Positions 22,700-33,463 of a DNA stretch of 64,000 nt are shown in pieces; the stretch's first letter is position 1, and each line of letters begins with the position of its first letter. The stretch covers positions 194,560 to 258,559 of the forward strand of contig CAWUHX010000371.1 in assembly GCA_963922205.1 (NCBI GenBank). Reading direction: 5' to 3'. The notes under the pieces were generated by a model. It did not search any database. It worked only from the letters and a program-made list of their open reading frames with translations, and was not told the DNA's origin. This stretch comes from Romanomermis culicivorax. Lineage: Eukaryota > Nematoda > Enoplea > Mermithida > Mermithidae. Made by a program: the position numbers and the translations under genes.

Positions 22700-23875
22700 A
22701 CACCCCATTGAGCGAATTCCCAATTGAGCGATTCCCATGTGAGCGATTCCCAAGTGAACGAATTCCCAAGTGAGCGAATTCCCAATTGAGCGATTCCCAT
22801 GTGAGCGATGCTCAAGTGAGCGAATTCCCCATTAAGCAAATTCCCAATTGAGCGATTCCCAAGTGAGCGATTCTCAAGTGAGCGAATTCTCAAGTGAGCG
22901 AATTCCCATTTGAGCGAATTCCCAAGTGAGCGAATTCCCATTTGAGCGAATTCCCAAGTCAGCAAATTCCCAATTTGTTGATTGAAAACGAGTGATCGCA
23001 AATTTGATAACACTTTCCTCAAATTTTCCTTTTTTACCTCATGTTTTTATTTGTTTTTCTTTCCTTTTTAGTGTGTATTGCTTATGTTATCGTTCATGTA
23101 TGTTTTTACGCTTTCATCTTTTTTCTCTGCTTTCTTTCCTTTTCTTCCTTCTTGTCATCTAATTTTTTCTCCTTTTGCTCATGATACAATACCTTATAAG
23201 TTGTCATTTTAAGGAACCGTAGTTTCCAAAATAATTCCGGTGCAGTTCGGCATGCTCGACTGTTTCATCGTAGTAGTCTTCATAAAAACATAAAACATTG
23301 CTCGAAGAAACAAAACATCAAGATTAAGCAAATGTTAGCAAAAATGAAGACACTAAGAATAAGTGAAAATTAGTGGAAAAGCATAAGAAAAAGAAGAAAA
23401 ACATGAAAAAAGTGACAAGAAAGGAGAAGCAACATAGAGAAAGCAGTAAGAAAGAAAGAAAAAATAATCCAAAAAAGGAACAATAAGGAGAACAGAAAAA
23501 AGCAAAAAACTAAGATTATAAATAAGTGAGAATGAAGAAAAAATCACAAAGGATAAAGTTAAAGAAAATGCTGAATTGTATAAGAATTATACGACAGACT
23601 ATGCTTATTAGAAATGACAGCCTGTAATGCGAGCAAAAATGAAAGAAAACAGAGATAAGAGATGAAAAGGTGAAAACATACATAAAAGAAAACATAAGCA
23701 ATACATGCACACAGAAGACGAAACAAAAAAGAAATACATATACAAAGAAAAATATAATGTAAAGAAAGAAAATATGAAGAAAGTGTTATTACATTCTCGA
23801 TCGCTCGTTTGGAATTGCCCCCTTGGGAATTCCCTCACTTGGGAATGGCTCACATGAGAATACCTCATCAATATG
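22700..23875. mobile_element. Foldback-like element with minisatellite arms, copy 1
   Basis: The left end is a tandem array (22705-22970) of a roughly 16-bp unit, GAGCGAATTCCCAAGT, with variants. The right end (23800-23875) holds the same unit in reverse complement. Inside the arrays the body is itself an inverted repeat: ATAACACTTTC...TGTGTATTGCTTATG on the left mirrors CATAAGCAATACATG...GAAAGTGTTATT on the right. No transposase was found. A second copy starts at 62905. Confidence 0.75.
22705..22970. repeat. Minisatellite GAGCGAATTCCCAAGT (about 16 bp)
   Basis: About 17 units of 15-16 bp with variants GAGCGATTCCCATGT and GAGCGAATTCCCATTT. Many units contain an EcoRI site. The reverse-oriented block at 23815-23870 and the 62908-62975 and 63838-64000 blocks use the same unit. 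Confidence 0.88.
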
Positions 23876-24430
23876 TTGTTATGCATAAAGGATTGGTTTT
23901 TTGTGCGTTTCTAATGAACTTGAATCATTCCAATGCATAAAAAAGGCTTCGTGAAGCACGGAGAACTCCACTCTGATTTGCTATTTGGGCGCCTTTGACG
24001 CATAATCGAGACCCCATTCCACAGGCTGGTCCATGATTCCAGTTTTTTTCGAGCTGTGCGCAGTATTTCTTATCAATTACCAACTCCGATAATGATAAGG
24101 TCATCATTATTTTTTATTTGAGTTCCACGGATGATTTTTGCTTTCGGTGATTATATTGTTTTTGAAATGCTGAGTTTACTTTTTCGTCTTGGATGTTATG
24201 GGCACGTTTTCATTGCTTTTCATTTTTTTAACCAAAGGATGCACGTCCCATCAGAAGTTAGCGATTGATTTCAAACATTAAATCGAGACTTTACCGGAGA
24301 AGAATCGGAGGAGCATTAGCAGTAATCCGGTCCATATGTGTTTTAATATGTTACACATCTTTATTTGGTAACATATAGGGCGCGGAGGTTACTTTACGCA
24401 ATGGATTAAACCGATCGATCGACTTTACTA
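23876..24430. other. Intergenic sequence, one doubtful minus-strand ORF
   Basis: A 60-codon minus-strand frame (24107-23925) has a balanced composition including CAQLEKNWNHGPACGMG, but no splice or family support. The rest shows nothing recognisable. Confidence 0.3.
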
Positions 24431-25135
24431 TGGTACGATACAATGGCAAAATATTCCAATATGGTCGTTCAAACTAAAAGATCAACTCTAAGGACCTTGG
24501 ACAAGTTTTTGGACAATACCGACTACTATACAACTTTTGGCAACTTTTTTCGAAAACTTCACAACTTATTACAATTAAGTTTTTTTGACACTGTGTCAAC
24601 ACTGTTCACGACGTTTTTCGACAAATTTACAATTCCTGACAACTATTTCGGAAAAATTTCCAACTTTCGATTATTTTCGGCACTTGTGACATATTTTTGG
24701 ACAATTTCATACTTTCAGAATTTTTTTCAACAACTTTTTTCCATAAGTTTCGAAAACTCAGCATTTGTTTACAACATTCCTCAGTTGTAAAACTTACAAT
24801 GCGTCCGGAAAAGTTTCCAAAGGCGGTGTCCACAAGTTGTCAAACGTGTGAATTTGTCAAAAAGTTTTTGGTGAGTGGTCAAGGCTTCTACAAAACTAGC
24901 GAATTTTTCGAAATTTGTTAGAAACAGTTGTAAAGTTTTCGGGCATTGCCAGAAAATATTGTCAAAGATGTAAAGTTGTTATTAAATTGTCTGAATTATC
25001 AAAAAAATTCTGAAAATTTCGACAAGAACTTAAAAATTGTAAAGTCAGAAAAGTTGTTAAATTTGTTGGAAACAATTTTTGAAAATTGCCGAAAATTTGT
25101 AAGAACTGTTCGAACGGTTGTTCAAAGTTGAATAG
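24430..25135. repeat. Degenerate short-period repeat with inverted halves
   Basis: The first half repeats words like GACAA-TTT-CCAACTTT. The second half (from about 24910) repeats their complements, AAAGTTGT and AAAATTGT. The 115-codon frame here is a by-product of that composition. Confidence 0.4.
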
Positions 25136-25339
25136 GGAGATTTTTTGTTTTTACTACCATATTAACAAATTATGCCAACGAATCTTACTGTAGTACGGTC
25201 AGTTGCTAGTTTAATCTCTTGTGCGAACAAAGCTCCGCCCTTCCCCTATACTATAACACGTGTATATGCTTAAATATTCTACCTGTTGAGGACAGGATTA
25301 CTACTAATGTTGTAAAACACTAATTTTTGGAGAAAGGAA

Positions 25340-26070
25340 TCATTTTCCCCCTAGAATAGCACCCTTGGGGGGATTGACAAGAGGTCTAACTCGGGAGAGC
25401 ACATTGACTGACCTACATCAAAATCCTGGCTGGCCAATGGAAGTGGGCAGCAGATATTGTCCAAACGGTGAACCCGGATGTGGGCTACCAATGTGGGTTT
25501 TTCTTGACTAATTCGAACTGGAACAGTCAAAGCTGCATCTGCAAGTAAATATGACCGACCACATAGTAGGTGCAAAATCCGCCTTCTCCGGGACTTCATG
25601 GCAGATCCGCATGGTGGATGGCAACTTGATCCTGCGACATTTAATTCGCTCCATTCACAAATTTTTTCTACTGTTCATTGATGTGGCAGGTGAATGATAC
25701 GGATCCGTCATTTCTCAAAAAGCCACCATTCAAACGTGCAGGTCTGCCAAAAGAAATTCCAAGATTGACATGAACATCGAGAAATTTCTAAGAAACTATG
25801 CCCTGTGTTTCATGCTGATCCAACATTTAGTCCAACATTCAGTCGGTCATATCAACGAAAAAAGTGCATTGGAAATCTGCATCCACGTCTGTCATTCAGA
25901 CCATATCTGCCGACAACATCCAGACAAATTCCACATTTTAGTCATACCCTATCAAGCATTAGCCACCAGAACGAACTTTCCATCTGATAAGCATTTGTCA
26001 GCTTGTCAAAATGATGTATATGTGAATAGAACCCTTGTGGTCCTTGAAAAGGTCGCCATCAATGAGTGAA
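25340..26070. repeat. Inverted duplicate of a roughly 130-bp segment
   Basis: 25440-25570 (GCAGATATTGTCC, GGATGTGGGCTACCAATGTG, TATGACCGACCA) matches the reverse complement of about 25815-25930 (GGCAGATATGGTCTG, GGATGCAGATTTCCAATGC, ATATGACCGAC). A weaker copy lies at 27950-28200. No ORF runs through both arms. It could be a MITE or an old gene fragment. Confidence 0.4.
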
Positions 26071-26161
26071 GCAGTCCTTATCTACTGTATTAATATATGT
26101 TTGACTCTTGCCAAGATTTACATTCCGCCATTTCATTAACTTGAAATTGTGTTCAACAGCC

Positions 26162-26487
26162 ATGATATTTCTTTTACTATCTATTATATGCGGCTACATT
26201 ACTGGTAAGGCTCTACTGTGACAGTTGTCCAGCATTTCTCGCGAAATTTTCATTTAGCTGATCAGCTGACATGCCCATCTGACAAAGTACTCAATCCATG
26301 CGGTGATCTTTGTCAAGTGACATGCACTGACGTAAAGATAAATAATGTGCCCAAAGCATGCCCCACAATTTGCGATCCGCCCGCTTGTGTGTGTCCCGAC
26401 GGATTAGCCTTGATTCGTGGTCAATGCGTTGCTTACGGGCATTGTTGGCGTTTACCACCAGAAGATCCAGGTAATAAAAATGTCTAG
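26162..26487 (+). CDS. Secreted TIL-domain serine protease inhibitor (two exons)
   Basis: Exons 26162-26204 and 26258-26487 are joined across a 53-bp GT-AG intron and give 90 residues. Exon 1 encodes a hydrophobic signal peptide, MIFLLLSIICGYIT. Exon 2 encodes the mature chain from DQLTCPSDK onward. It contains exactly ten cysteines in the trypsin-inhibitor-like (TIL) order, including NPCGDLC, CPTICDPPACVC and GQCVAYGHC. Inhibition of trypsin- or elastase-like proteases is the usual role of this family; the target is not predictable. A GTAATA donor at 26471 could extend the gene further downstream instead of the TAG at 26485. It stands alone among transposon relics. Confidence 0.8.
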
Positions 26488-26687
26488 AGCTGCCACCCAA
26501 AGGTGTATCTCTTCATTTCGAACAGACTCCTCATACTACAGATTTCCACATGACCATGCTCAAAAATTTGAGTCTTGTGTGCATTCGATGACTTGAGATA
26601 ATCAACATTCATAGAGAAACATCAAATCAGGCGGTATTGCGATTCCATTTCGTCTAAATGGATGTAGTGTCAAGAATATATGAGTAA
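26488..26687. other. Spacer between the TIL gene and a Harbinger element
   Basis: No ORF or repeat recognised. The last bases, TAA 26685-26687, are the left target duplication of the following element. Confidence 0.5.
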
Positions 26688-27713
26688 TTGCGCCTGGTGC
26701 CAGTTGCACCAAGGACTACTGAACTACTGAAAGACCGCTGAAGTTCAATAGTCGAAAAATTCGGTTATACCGACGCGTTTCTACTGAACTAATCTAGTGG
26801 AAGTTCAGTAGTCCAGTAAGCCTTTCTAATGGTCGAAAAACGACTACTAGAAAAGCTCCGGTTGCACTAAAAATCTAGATGTTCCGTAGTTCTGTAATGG
26901 TTAACATTAGGTTTTCTAGTAGTCGAAAAATAATTTTTATGAACGGCAGTTAGAGTCATTTTTGTCAATTTGAATAATTTATTTCAAGTTAATAATGCTG
27001 CGGATTAGCAGTAAGAATAAATATAATGATAACGTGGAAATTCCGCCTGAAAAACGGCTTTATCGACCACGTATTTATTTTGATTTGGATGATTTGGTGT
27101 CTAGATTTAGAATAAATCGCGCTACTATGGATGGTGTACTTTATAAGATAGGACTTGAACTAAGCTATGACAGATCGAAATTTTCCGCTCAGTCCGAAAG
27201 AACAGTTACACTGCTGGCTATTCGATTTTTTTGCTACTGGTGCGTTTATGAAAATTGTGGGCGATGCTCATGGACCTCATAGATCGACAGTTTCCAGAAA
27301 ACTTAAAAAGGTTACAGAATTGTTAATTGAGCTGTATTTTGACTGTGTCATTCGATGGCCGGATAATATTATAAAGTAGCGATTTTCATGCAAAAGGAAA
27401 ACAGTTATGCGTCATCGGCAGTATGGATCTAACCCATATTCCCATTAAGGCCCCTGTAAAAAACGAACCTCAATTCGTTAATAGGTTTATTTTTTTTCTT
27501 TTTCTTTCTTATTTCTTTGAATTGTATGATGATGTGCGGTTGGTTTGTGGGATTTCTACTGAAGTACTACTAGAAGCGACTACTGAACAACCACTGAACT
27601 ACTAGAAACCGACTATTCTATTAATTGGTGGTGTAACTGAAAAATACTGAACTACTGAACTGCTACTGGTCCACTGAACTACTGAACGTTGGTGCAACTG
27701 GCCTCTGGCCTCG
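26688..27713 (+). mobile_element. PIF/Harbinger element 2 (1026 bp)
   Basis: Both ends contain GCCAGTTGCACCA (inverted) at the same distance from a TAA on each side (26685-26687 and 27714-27716), matching the TWA target preference of Harbinger. The outermost TIR bases have diverged. Subterminal regions are rich in CTACTGAAC words in both orientations. A broken transposase lies inside. Confidence 0.75.
26995..27490 (+). pseudogene. HARBI1-like transposase fragment
   Basis: The reading starts MLRISSKNKY and continues DLVSRFRINRATMD, then LLAIRFF, where a T-run near 27227 shifts the frame. It continues FATGAFMKIVGDAHGPHRST and VSRKLKKV, the helix-turn-helix signature of Harbinger transposases. 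A stop at 27377 and another shift precede VIGSMDLTHIPIKAP (about 27410-27454), which holds the first catalytic Asp. Everything after it, with the remaining acidic residues, is deleted. Confidence 0.75.
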
Positions 27714-27716
27714 TAA

Positions 27717-28286
27717 CAAGAAAATCAGTGATATTGGTCATCACTGTTCTCGATCTAATACAATGCTTTCTTACGCCCAAGTAATGATTGCAGGCCCTGA
27801 TGTAGCTTATGCTTAATGAAAAGGATGAAAACGATTTAGCTTACTTCTTTGGGATAATAAAAATTAGAATAACAAAGTAACGAAAAATGTTTGATGTGGA
27901 ACATTGAAAAAAATGCAGTTTCCAGTGCTTATATGGATATCAATCCACTGAATCTGCAAAATTCTTTTGTCATTGAGTTATGTGGCCGATGGTGTATACA
28001 CATTTGCTATTTCTTCAAAATTCATTTAGAAATGCATATCCACCAAGAAAAAAATTTGGAGTTGGACAAAAATATTTACTAGCTGCTACGCTGATCTGCC
28101 ACTTAGCTTTGAAAAAGACCGATTCTGTACTCACTATATTTAATCTGTCACATCTGCCGAAAATGTTTAGATTCCGCATCTACCATCCAAATTTGTGTTA
28201 GCAATTTCCACCATATCGACTACTTGCACCTAAAACCATGGACAGATTCTGCCATTTAGACATTCTCTTATTAGGGCATGTACACG
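27717..28286. other. Intergenic, diverged copy of the 25.4-26.0 kb repeat
   Basis: Words such as CATCTGCCGAAAATG and AAATGCATATCCACC resemble the inverted segment upstream of the TIL gene. The short ORFs at 27891-28201 have no family support. Confidence 0.35.
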
Positions 28287-31200
28287 GGGTACACAGAAGA
28301 TGTCTGTGCACAAAACATAGACATCAAAGCGTACTGCCTCAACTGTGCTGGGTCATACAGGGAGTGTAGAAGTGTTGTTGACAGTGTTATATGGTCCAAA
28401 TCGTGTCATGTTAGACTGATAAAGAGGGTGTAGAAAGTATGCCACAGCTCGGACATGCGGGGTGATGCAGTGGATATAGAAAGTACACCCGGAGCTTTAA
28501 CATGTACAATTCTCAATGTAGAAAGCATGCCTGAAGTTTCAACATGTAAAATTTCACCTTGATGTTGAATGTATGCTGCAGCTTTTCCACCTTGTTGTAG
28601 AGAGTACGCCCGAGTTTTTTCACCTCATTGTGGAAAGTAAATCTTAGCCTGACTCGGACATTAAAAATTGATGAAATGATGCGTCTGAGTGCAAAAAATT
28701 CTAAAATTTTACTGTAAAACCTGGATCAAGAAATTTTTCTGACAAGGAAAATCATGTCGCAGATTTTCCTTGTCAAAAATAATGCTTAAGCATCGGAATT
28801 CAACAAAAAATTGTTCTGAATAAGTAACAATCGTGTCCCAAATAAGAGTTTATGTACAATTTCAAAAATCTTAACGCCTAGAAACCCTCGAGACTGTTGT
28901 TGACGCTTCGGAACCCAATAGTTTCATCAGTTGAATGATTTTTTTAATTTTTCACTAAATTTTTCTTGTGTGTAAAACCATTAACCTATAAAACCCTTGA
29001 GTCTTTTGACCCTTTTAAATCTAATAGTTTTAAAAGTTTCTCGCTTCCAAAATATCTTCACAAATTTTTGTTTGTAAAACTGTTAACCTGTAAAACTCTT
29101 GATCCTCGAGCCTTCACTGTCTAATGGTTTTACAGGTTAACTTAGTTTTTACAAATTTTTTACAATCTTTGTCTGTAAATCTGTTAACCAATCAAATCTT
29201 GAAGACCCTTGAGCTTTCAGAATCAATAAGTTTATCGGTTTACTCAATTTTTTTACAAAAATATAACAAACTTTTGGGCAGTTTTTACAAATTTTTGTGC
29301 ATATAATCCCGCACCCATAGAAATCTTGAGACCCTCTACCTTTCGAAACTTGATGGTTGTACAAGTTTACTCAATTTTTGAAAATTTCTACAAAATTCTT
29401 GTACAACATTAGAAAATTTGCATGAATGCACACGCACGACACCAAACCATAAAACTATCGGAATGAGTTATTTTATTAATATTGTTGCAGATTAGGTATA
29501 GAGTCAACAGCTGACTCACCGGATGGTATTGATATTTGAAAAATTCTTGAGGGTGTAACACTTATCATAGATTGAAAGTTGCCAAGTATGACGCAGCACA
29601 TAAAACAAACTGGTTTTTCAAGAAACAATAAAACTAGCGAAATGAATTTTTATAAAAAATATTGTAGACTGTCTATACAGTCATAAGCTGACTGCCCATC
29701 AGACCAGATGGTATCATAATATGAGACATTATCATTTTACAATTTTTTTAAATATAGTACATAAAACGACTCTTTCCAGCAGTGGAGAAAATCTACCTAA
29801 GATTGCACCCCTCAGGTCCCAATATAAGAGGAAAGCCTGCCTGTAAATGTACAACAAAAACTAATTCGAGGCCTGATTCTGTCTGAAAGGACATACAGGT
29901 CATGATGGTAAGCTCATTAATTTCTTCATTATTTAGACATTTCAATATATAACAAAAACAGTTGATGATGCATTCAATTTTTTCATGTGAATCAATAATT
30001 GTGGGAGAAATATTGTGACTGCAAATTTATGGACATCAGGATATAAATGTGATACATTAGGTATGTCAATTTTCCACTTACAATCAAACTGAATACTTTA
30101 CAAAAGCGATGTGAAACCATTTTGCTACGGATTATGGCATATAATTTCCAAATTTAATAGTATCTGGATTTATGAACAGTAATTCTCCCTGAATATTTGC
30201 ATTAACGAGGCAAAAGAATGGATCATAGTAATGAGGGAATAATCATAGTCAAACAAATCTATAGAATTAGCTGTAGGACGTTTTATCTCAGCTAGATCTC
30301 CCTTAACCAATACTTGCATTTCATACTTACACATATCGTTCTGAAACTTCCCGCAATGGAAAATGCATTTTCAAATTTATTATACTATTATATTAGTTTT
30401 TTTTCTGTTAAAAAGGAATTCTCGTTGCTTGGTAACATACACCTTTCCACTGATAGGATTGATGTTTCTGTCAATCCACAGGTTTTGAACCCAGCCATTT
30501 TTTTGAGACCTGGTTGTTGTGGCACAGCTCCAGCATCACCCAGGAAGCCCTTCAAAATTCTGGTATTCTAGACATACCAGTGATTTTCCAATACAATTGA
30601 TTGCTGTGTACCATCATTCAACATGCCAAATCAAAATGGTAAGTTCTACAGGATCATCAATGTACTCATTTTTTTGTCACAAAGGCTCTTGTTTTGAGGT
30701 AGAGTCAATTTGAAATCAACACTAATAGGATATTTTTGTTGGTAGATATGGATGGGAAGACAAAATCTATGTATTTTTTCTGACAATAATAGTATGGAAT
30801 GCTTCTTTCTTTGTCAAGAATAATTTGTGCACCAGTAGTAGTACTTAAAATTGTTGCAGCATAAATGGGGGCAATTGATCTGGTTCCACTTGCAGTTGTT
30901 CTGATTTCTGCTGCACTTATTCTGTTTGTGGCTGGGGCTCTTCCAGTTGCAACTGTTCTGGCACAAACATTTGTGAAATTGTAGAAAAATTAGTGAAAAA
31001 CGAGTAAACATATAAAATTATTATATTCCAGGGTTTCCTGGGTCATGCGGGATAACAGTTTTAATCACAAAAAATTGTCTAAATTGCACAAAAAATTGGA
31101 AAATTTTTAAGAGAAAAAAATTTGTGAAATTTTGATGAGAAATATTTTTTAAATGGGTAATTAAAACCATCAGGTTTGGAATTATTGAGGATCTTACAAG

Positions 31201-32012
31201 TTAAAGGCTGTATATGCAGAAAATTGTAAAATTTTTAAAAAAATATATATGGGTTAACAGATGCACAAAAATCTGTAAAATTGTGAAGAATTTGTAAGAA
31301 ATGAGTAAACCAATAAAACCATTAGGTTCTGAGGGCTTGATTATCTCAACAGTTCTATAGGCTAAGAGTTCTATTCACTAACATTTTTAAAATTATATAA
31401 AAATTTTCATTCAGGACATCAGTTTTACTTATTTGATACACATTCAGTCTCAATTTCCTATGCTAAAGCAATGTTTTCTCTACCAATTTATTCTCACTGT
31501 TCGAAAAATTTGTGTGCCTTCTGTATCAAAAAACTTTTTTGGGTAAATGATTTTTTTTATTTGGGACACTTTCTGTTGATTTCCTATGCTTAAGAATTGT
31601 TTTCGGGATACAATTTTCCTTTTGTTTCAGATATAGGAACATGATTTTTGAAAAATTTTTTGATCAAGGTTTTGTGGTATAGTTTTGGAATTTTGTGCTC
31701 AAAAACATCATGTCATCAATTTTTAAGTCCCAGTTGGACCCAGGCTTACTTGAGGTGAAAAAACACTGGGTATATTTTCAACATTAGGATATAACTTTAC
31801 ATGTTAAAAACTTCCTGTGTAGTTTCTGTATTGATGTTGAATTTTACACGTCAGAGATTGGGGCATACTTTTGACACCCCTGTATCATCTGCATGTTTCA
31901 TGATTTCAGGCCATGCTGCCAACTATACTCTTTACATCCCCTGTATGGCCCTGCACAGTTGAGGTAGTATGCTTTTACGCCTGAGTTTACTACATGGTTT
32001 CTCTGTGTACCC
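28287..32012. mobile_element. Large inverted-repeat element (3.7 kb)
   Basis: The ends GGGTACACAGA (28287) and TCTGTGTACCC (32002-32012) are inverted copies. The arms continue for hundreds of bases, for example CTCAACTGTGCTGGGTCATACAGGG mirrored by CCTGTATGGCCCTGCACAGTTGAG. Subterminal tandem units contain AAACC-TTAACCT-TAAAAC-type words (28970-29350 and 31180-31380). The middle (29800-31000) shows no recognisable transposase. Copy 2 lies at 5379-6830. Confidence 0.65.
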
Positions 32013-32719
32013 ACCATTTGGGCCAAACTAGTTTCATTTTCACTTAAAAAGGGAAATCTGAGTGTTCCTTCAGTCATGAGTTCAAAGTACAAATTAACAG
32101 TCAATTGAGCAGAAACTGATGAAACGGTCCATAGACATCTGATCAAGGAACTATATTATAATGGCATTAGGATAGGTTTATGTCCAACTGGTCCGAAATC
32201 CAACAAGTTAACTGATGGCCACATGAGTTTAAGAGCTAATAGATACATTTGCATTGTGGATTGCATGTATTCTTACCAAATATTTTTATGTTTTTGCCAA
32301 TTTCGAATTTTTCACAGCAGGTAGTTAGGTGTAGAACTTTGTGTTAAACTGACAGCCTCCATTTATGAATTTTCAGCTAGACTAGTATATCAATGCAAAG
32401 CTGTAAAGTCATCTTACAAAAAATTCCAATCTAACACAGACTAAATCCCACAGAACAAGAGGATAAAATACAGTAGAAATTGGACAATGCAGAAACTGGA
32501 CAATGCAATGTGAATGAACAATGAAATATGCATAATACTGTAAAATATAGTGGAATACCATATGACTGTATCTTAAACAATGCAATATATGACAGAAGAC
32601 CATGGGATAAAACATAATAGGATAAGATGTCATGTGAAACAATATCATGCAATACACTTCATCCTTGAAAAAATTCTCAGACGGTTTTGTCTTGAAATTA
32701 ATAAGAAATTGTTTTTCAG
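32013..32719. other. 5' region of PAN gene II, intron-like
   Basis: Sequence from about 32330 matches introns that normally lie between a B exon and a C exon in genes I and III, including the terminal-exon candidate at 32377. The B exon expected before it is absent, so the gene's 5' end was lost or displaced by the upstream element. Confidence 0.5.
32377..32444 (+). other. Candidate alternative terminal exon upstream of gene II
   Basis: A TTTTCAG acceptor is followed by a phase-1-compatible frame, YQCKAVKSSYKKFQSNTD, ending in TAA. It is related to E2, E3 and E7 but its donor-side B exon is missing. Confidence 0.25.
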
Positions 32720-33463
32720 AGTTTACAGTCGAGGATAATTGTTTATATCGCTATTACGACTTGTCCGACATCAGGAATATACCGGATGCTGCCATATGTG
32801 CAGATAAATGTGGAAAAACAATCAAGTAATGTAGGAGGATACAAAATGTAGTACAGTATGGTAGTTACTGATTGTCCAACAGTCAAAGGTCTGTGTAAAG
32901 TGTAGCTCTTTTGCACATATTGATGCATACATTTGCACCAACGGTTGTATCTTTAGACTCCTTCAAACTGACATTTGAAAGTGTTCATGCTCAACAGGTT
33001 ATGCCTCATTACTGAACGAATTGTGTTATTATTTAAGCAACTTCTCAGCAATATATCGACATGTCATTATCAATGAGTAGACATTCTGTTGCAGTTCTTT
33101 GTGCCTGAAAAAAATCTATTTTTCAGATGGTATTACCTTAGGATAGAGCACCAATTAGGTTAGAGCACCAATTACATTTTATGCACATAAATTTTTTGAT
33201 TTTTAATGTACCCAGAAGCTGGTTCTATTCAGTAAAATCTATACAATGATAAATTTTCAGCTGCACCCATGCCTCATATAATGCCAGAAACAAAATTTGT
33301 CTTTTGAAACACGCGAGTTCAAGAGAGCAAATTCAAGGAACTCGCCAAAAGTTCAATAATGTTTGGTGCATCACCTATAATGGTGAAGATCGTTTTAGTG
33401 CACCGGCAGCTCCAACTACTATTCAACCTATAACAACGACCACTGAAGACGTAGTTTCAAAAA
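32720..33463 (+). other. PAN domain 1 of gene II (exons C + hybrid D')
   Basis: C encodes FTVEDNCLYRYYDLSD. D' has the D-type start (CTHASYNARNK, HASSREQIQGTRQ) but continues into a B-type Thr-rich linker (TTIQPITTTTED) and a phase-1 donor instead of a stop. The exon is therefore a D/B chimera. Confidence 0.7.

Noticed and set aside
22705-22970. CRISPR-like regular repeat
   Set aside because: Units are contiguous with no unique spacers and occur in inverted blocks at both ends of an element, in a eukaryotic setting.
23925-24107. 60-codon minus-strand ORF considered as a gene or structured RNA
   Set aside because: Balanced composition but no family match, splice context or RNA fold that I could name.
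24443-24790. 115-codon Phe-rich ORF
   Set aside because: Lies in a short-period AAGTTGTC-type repeat and has no protein-like domain pattern.
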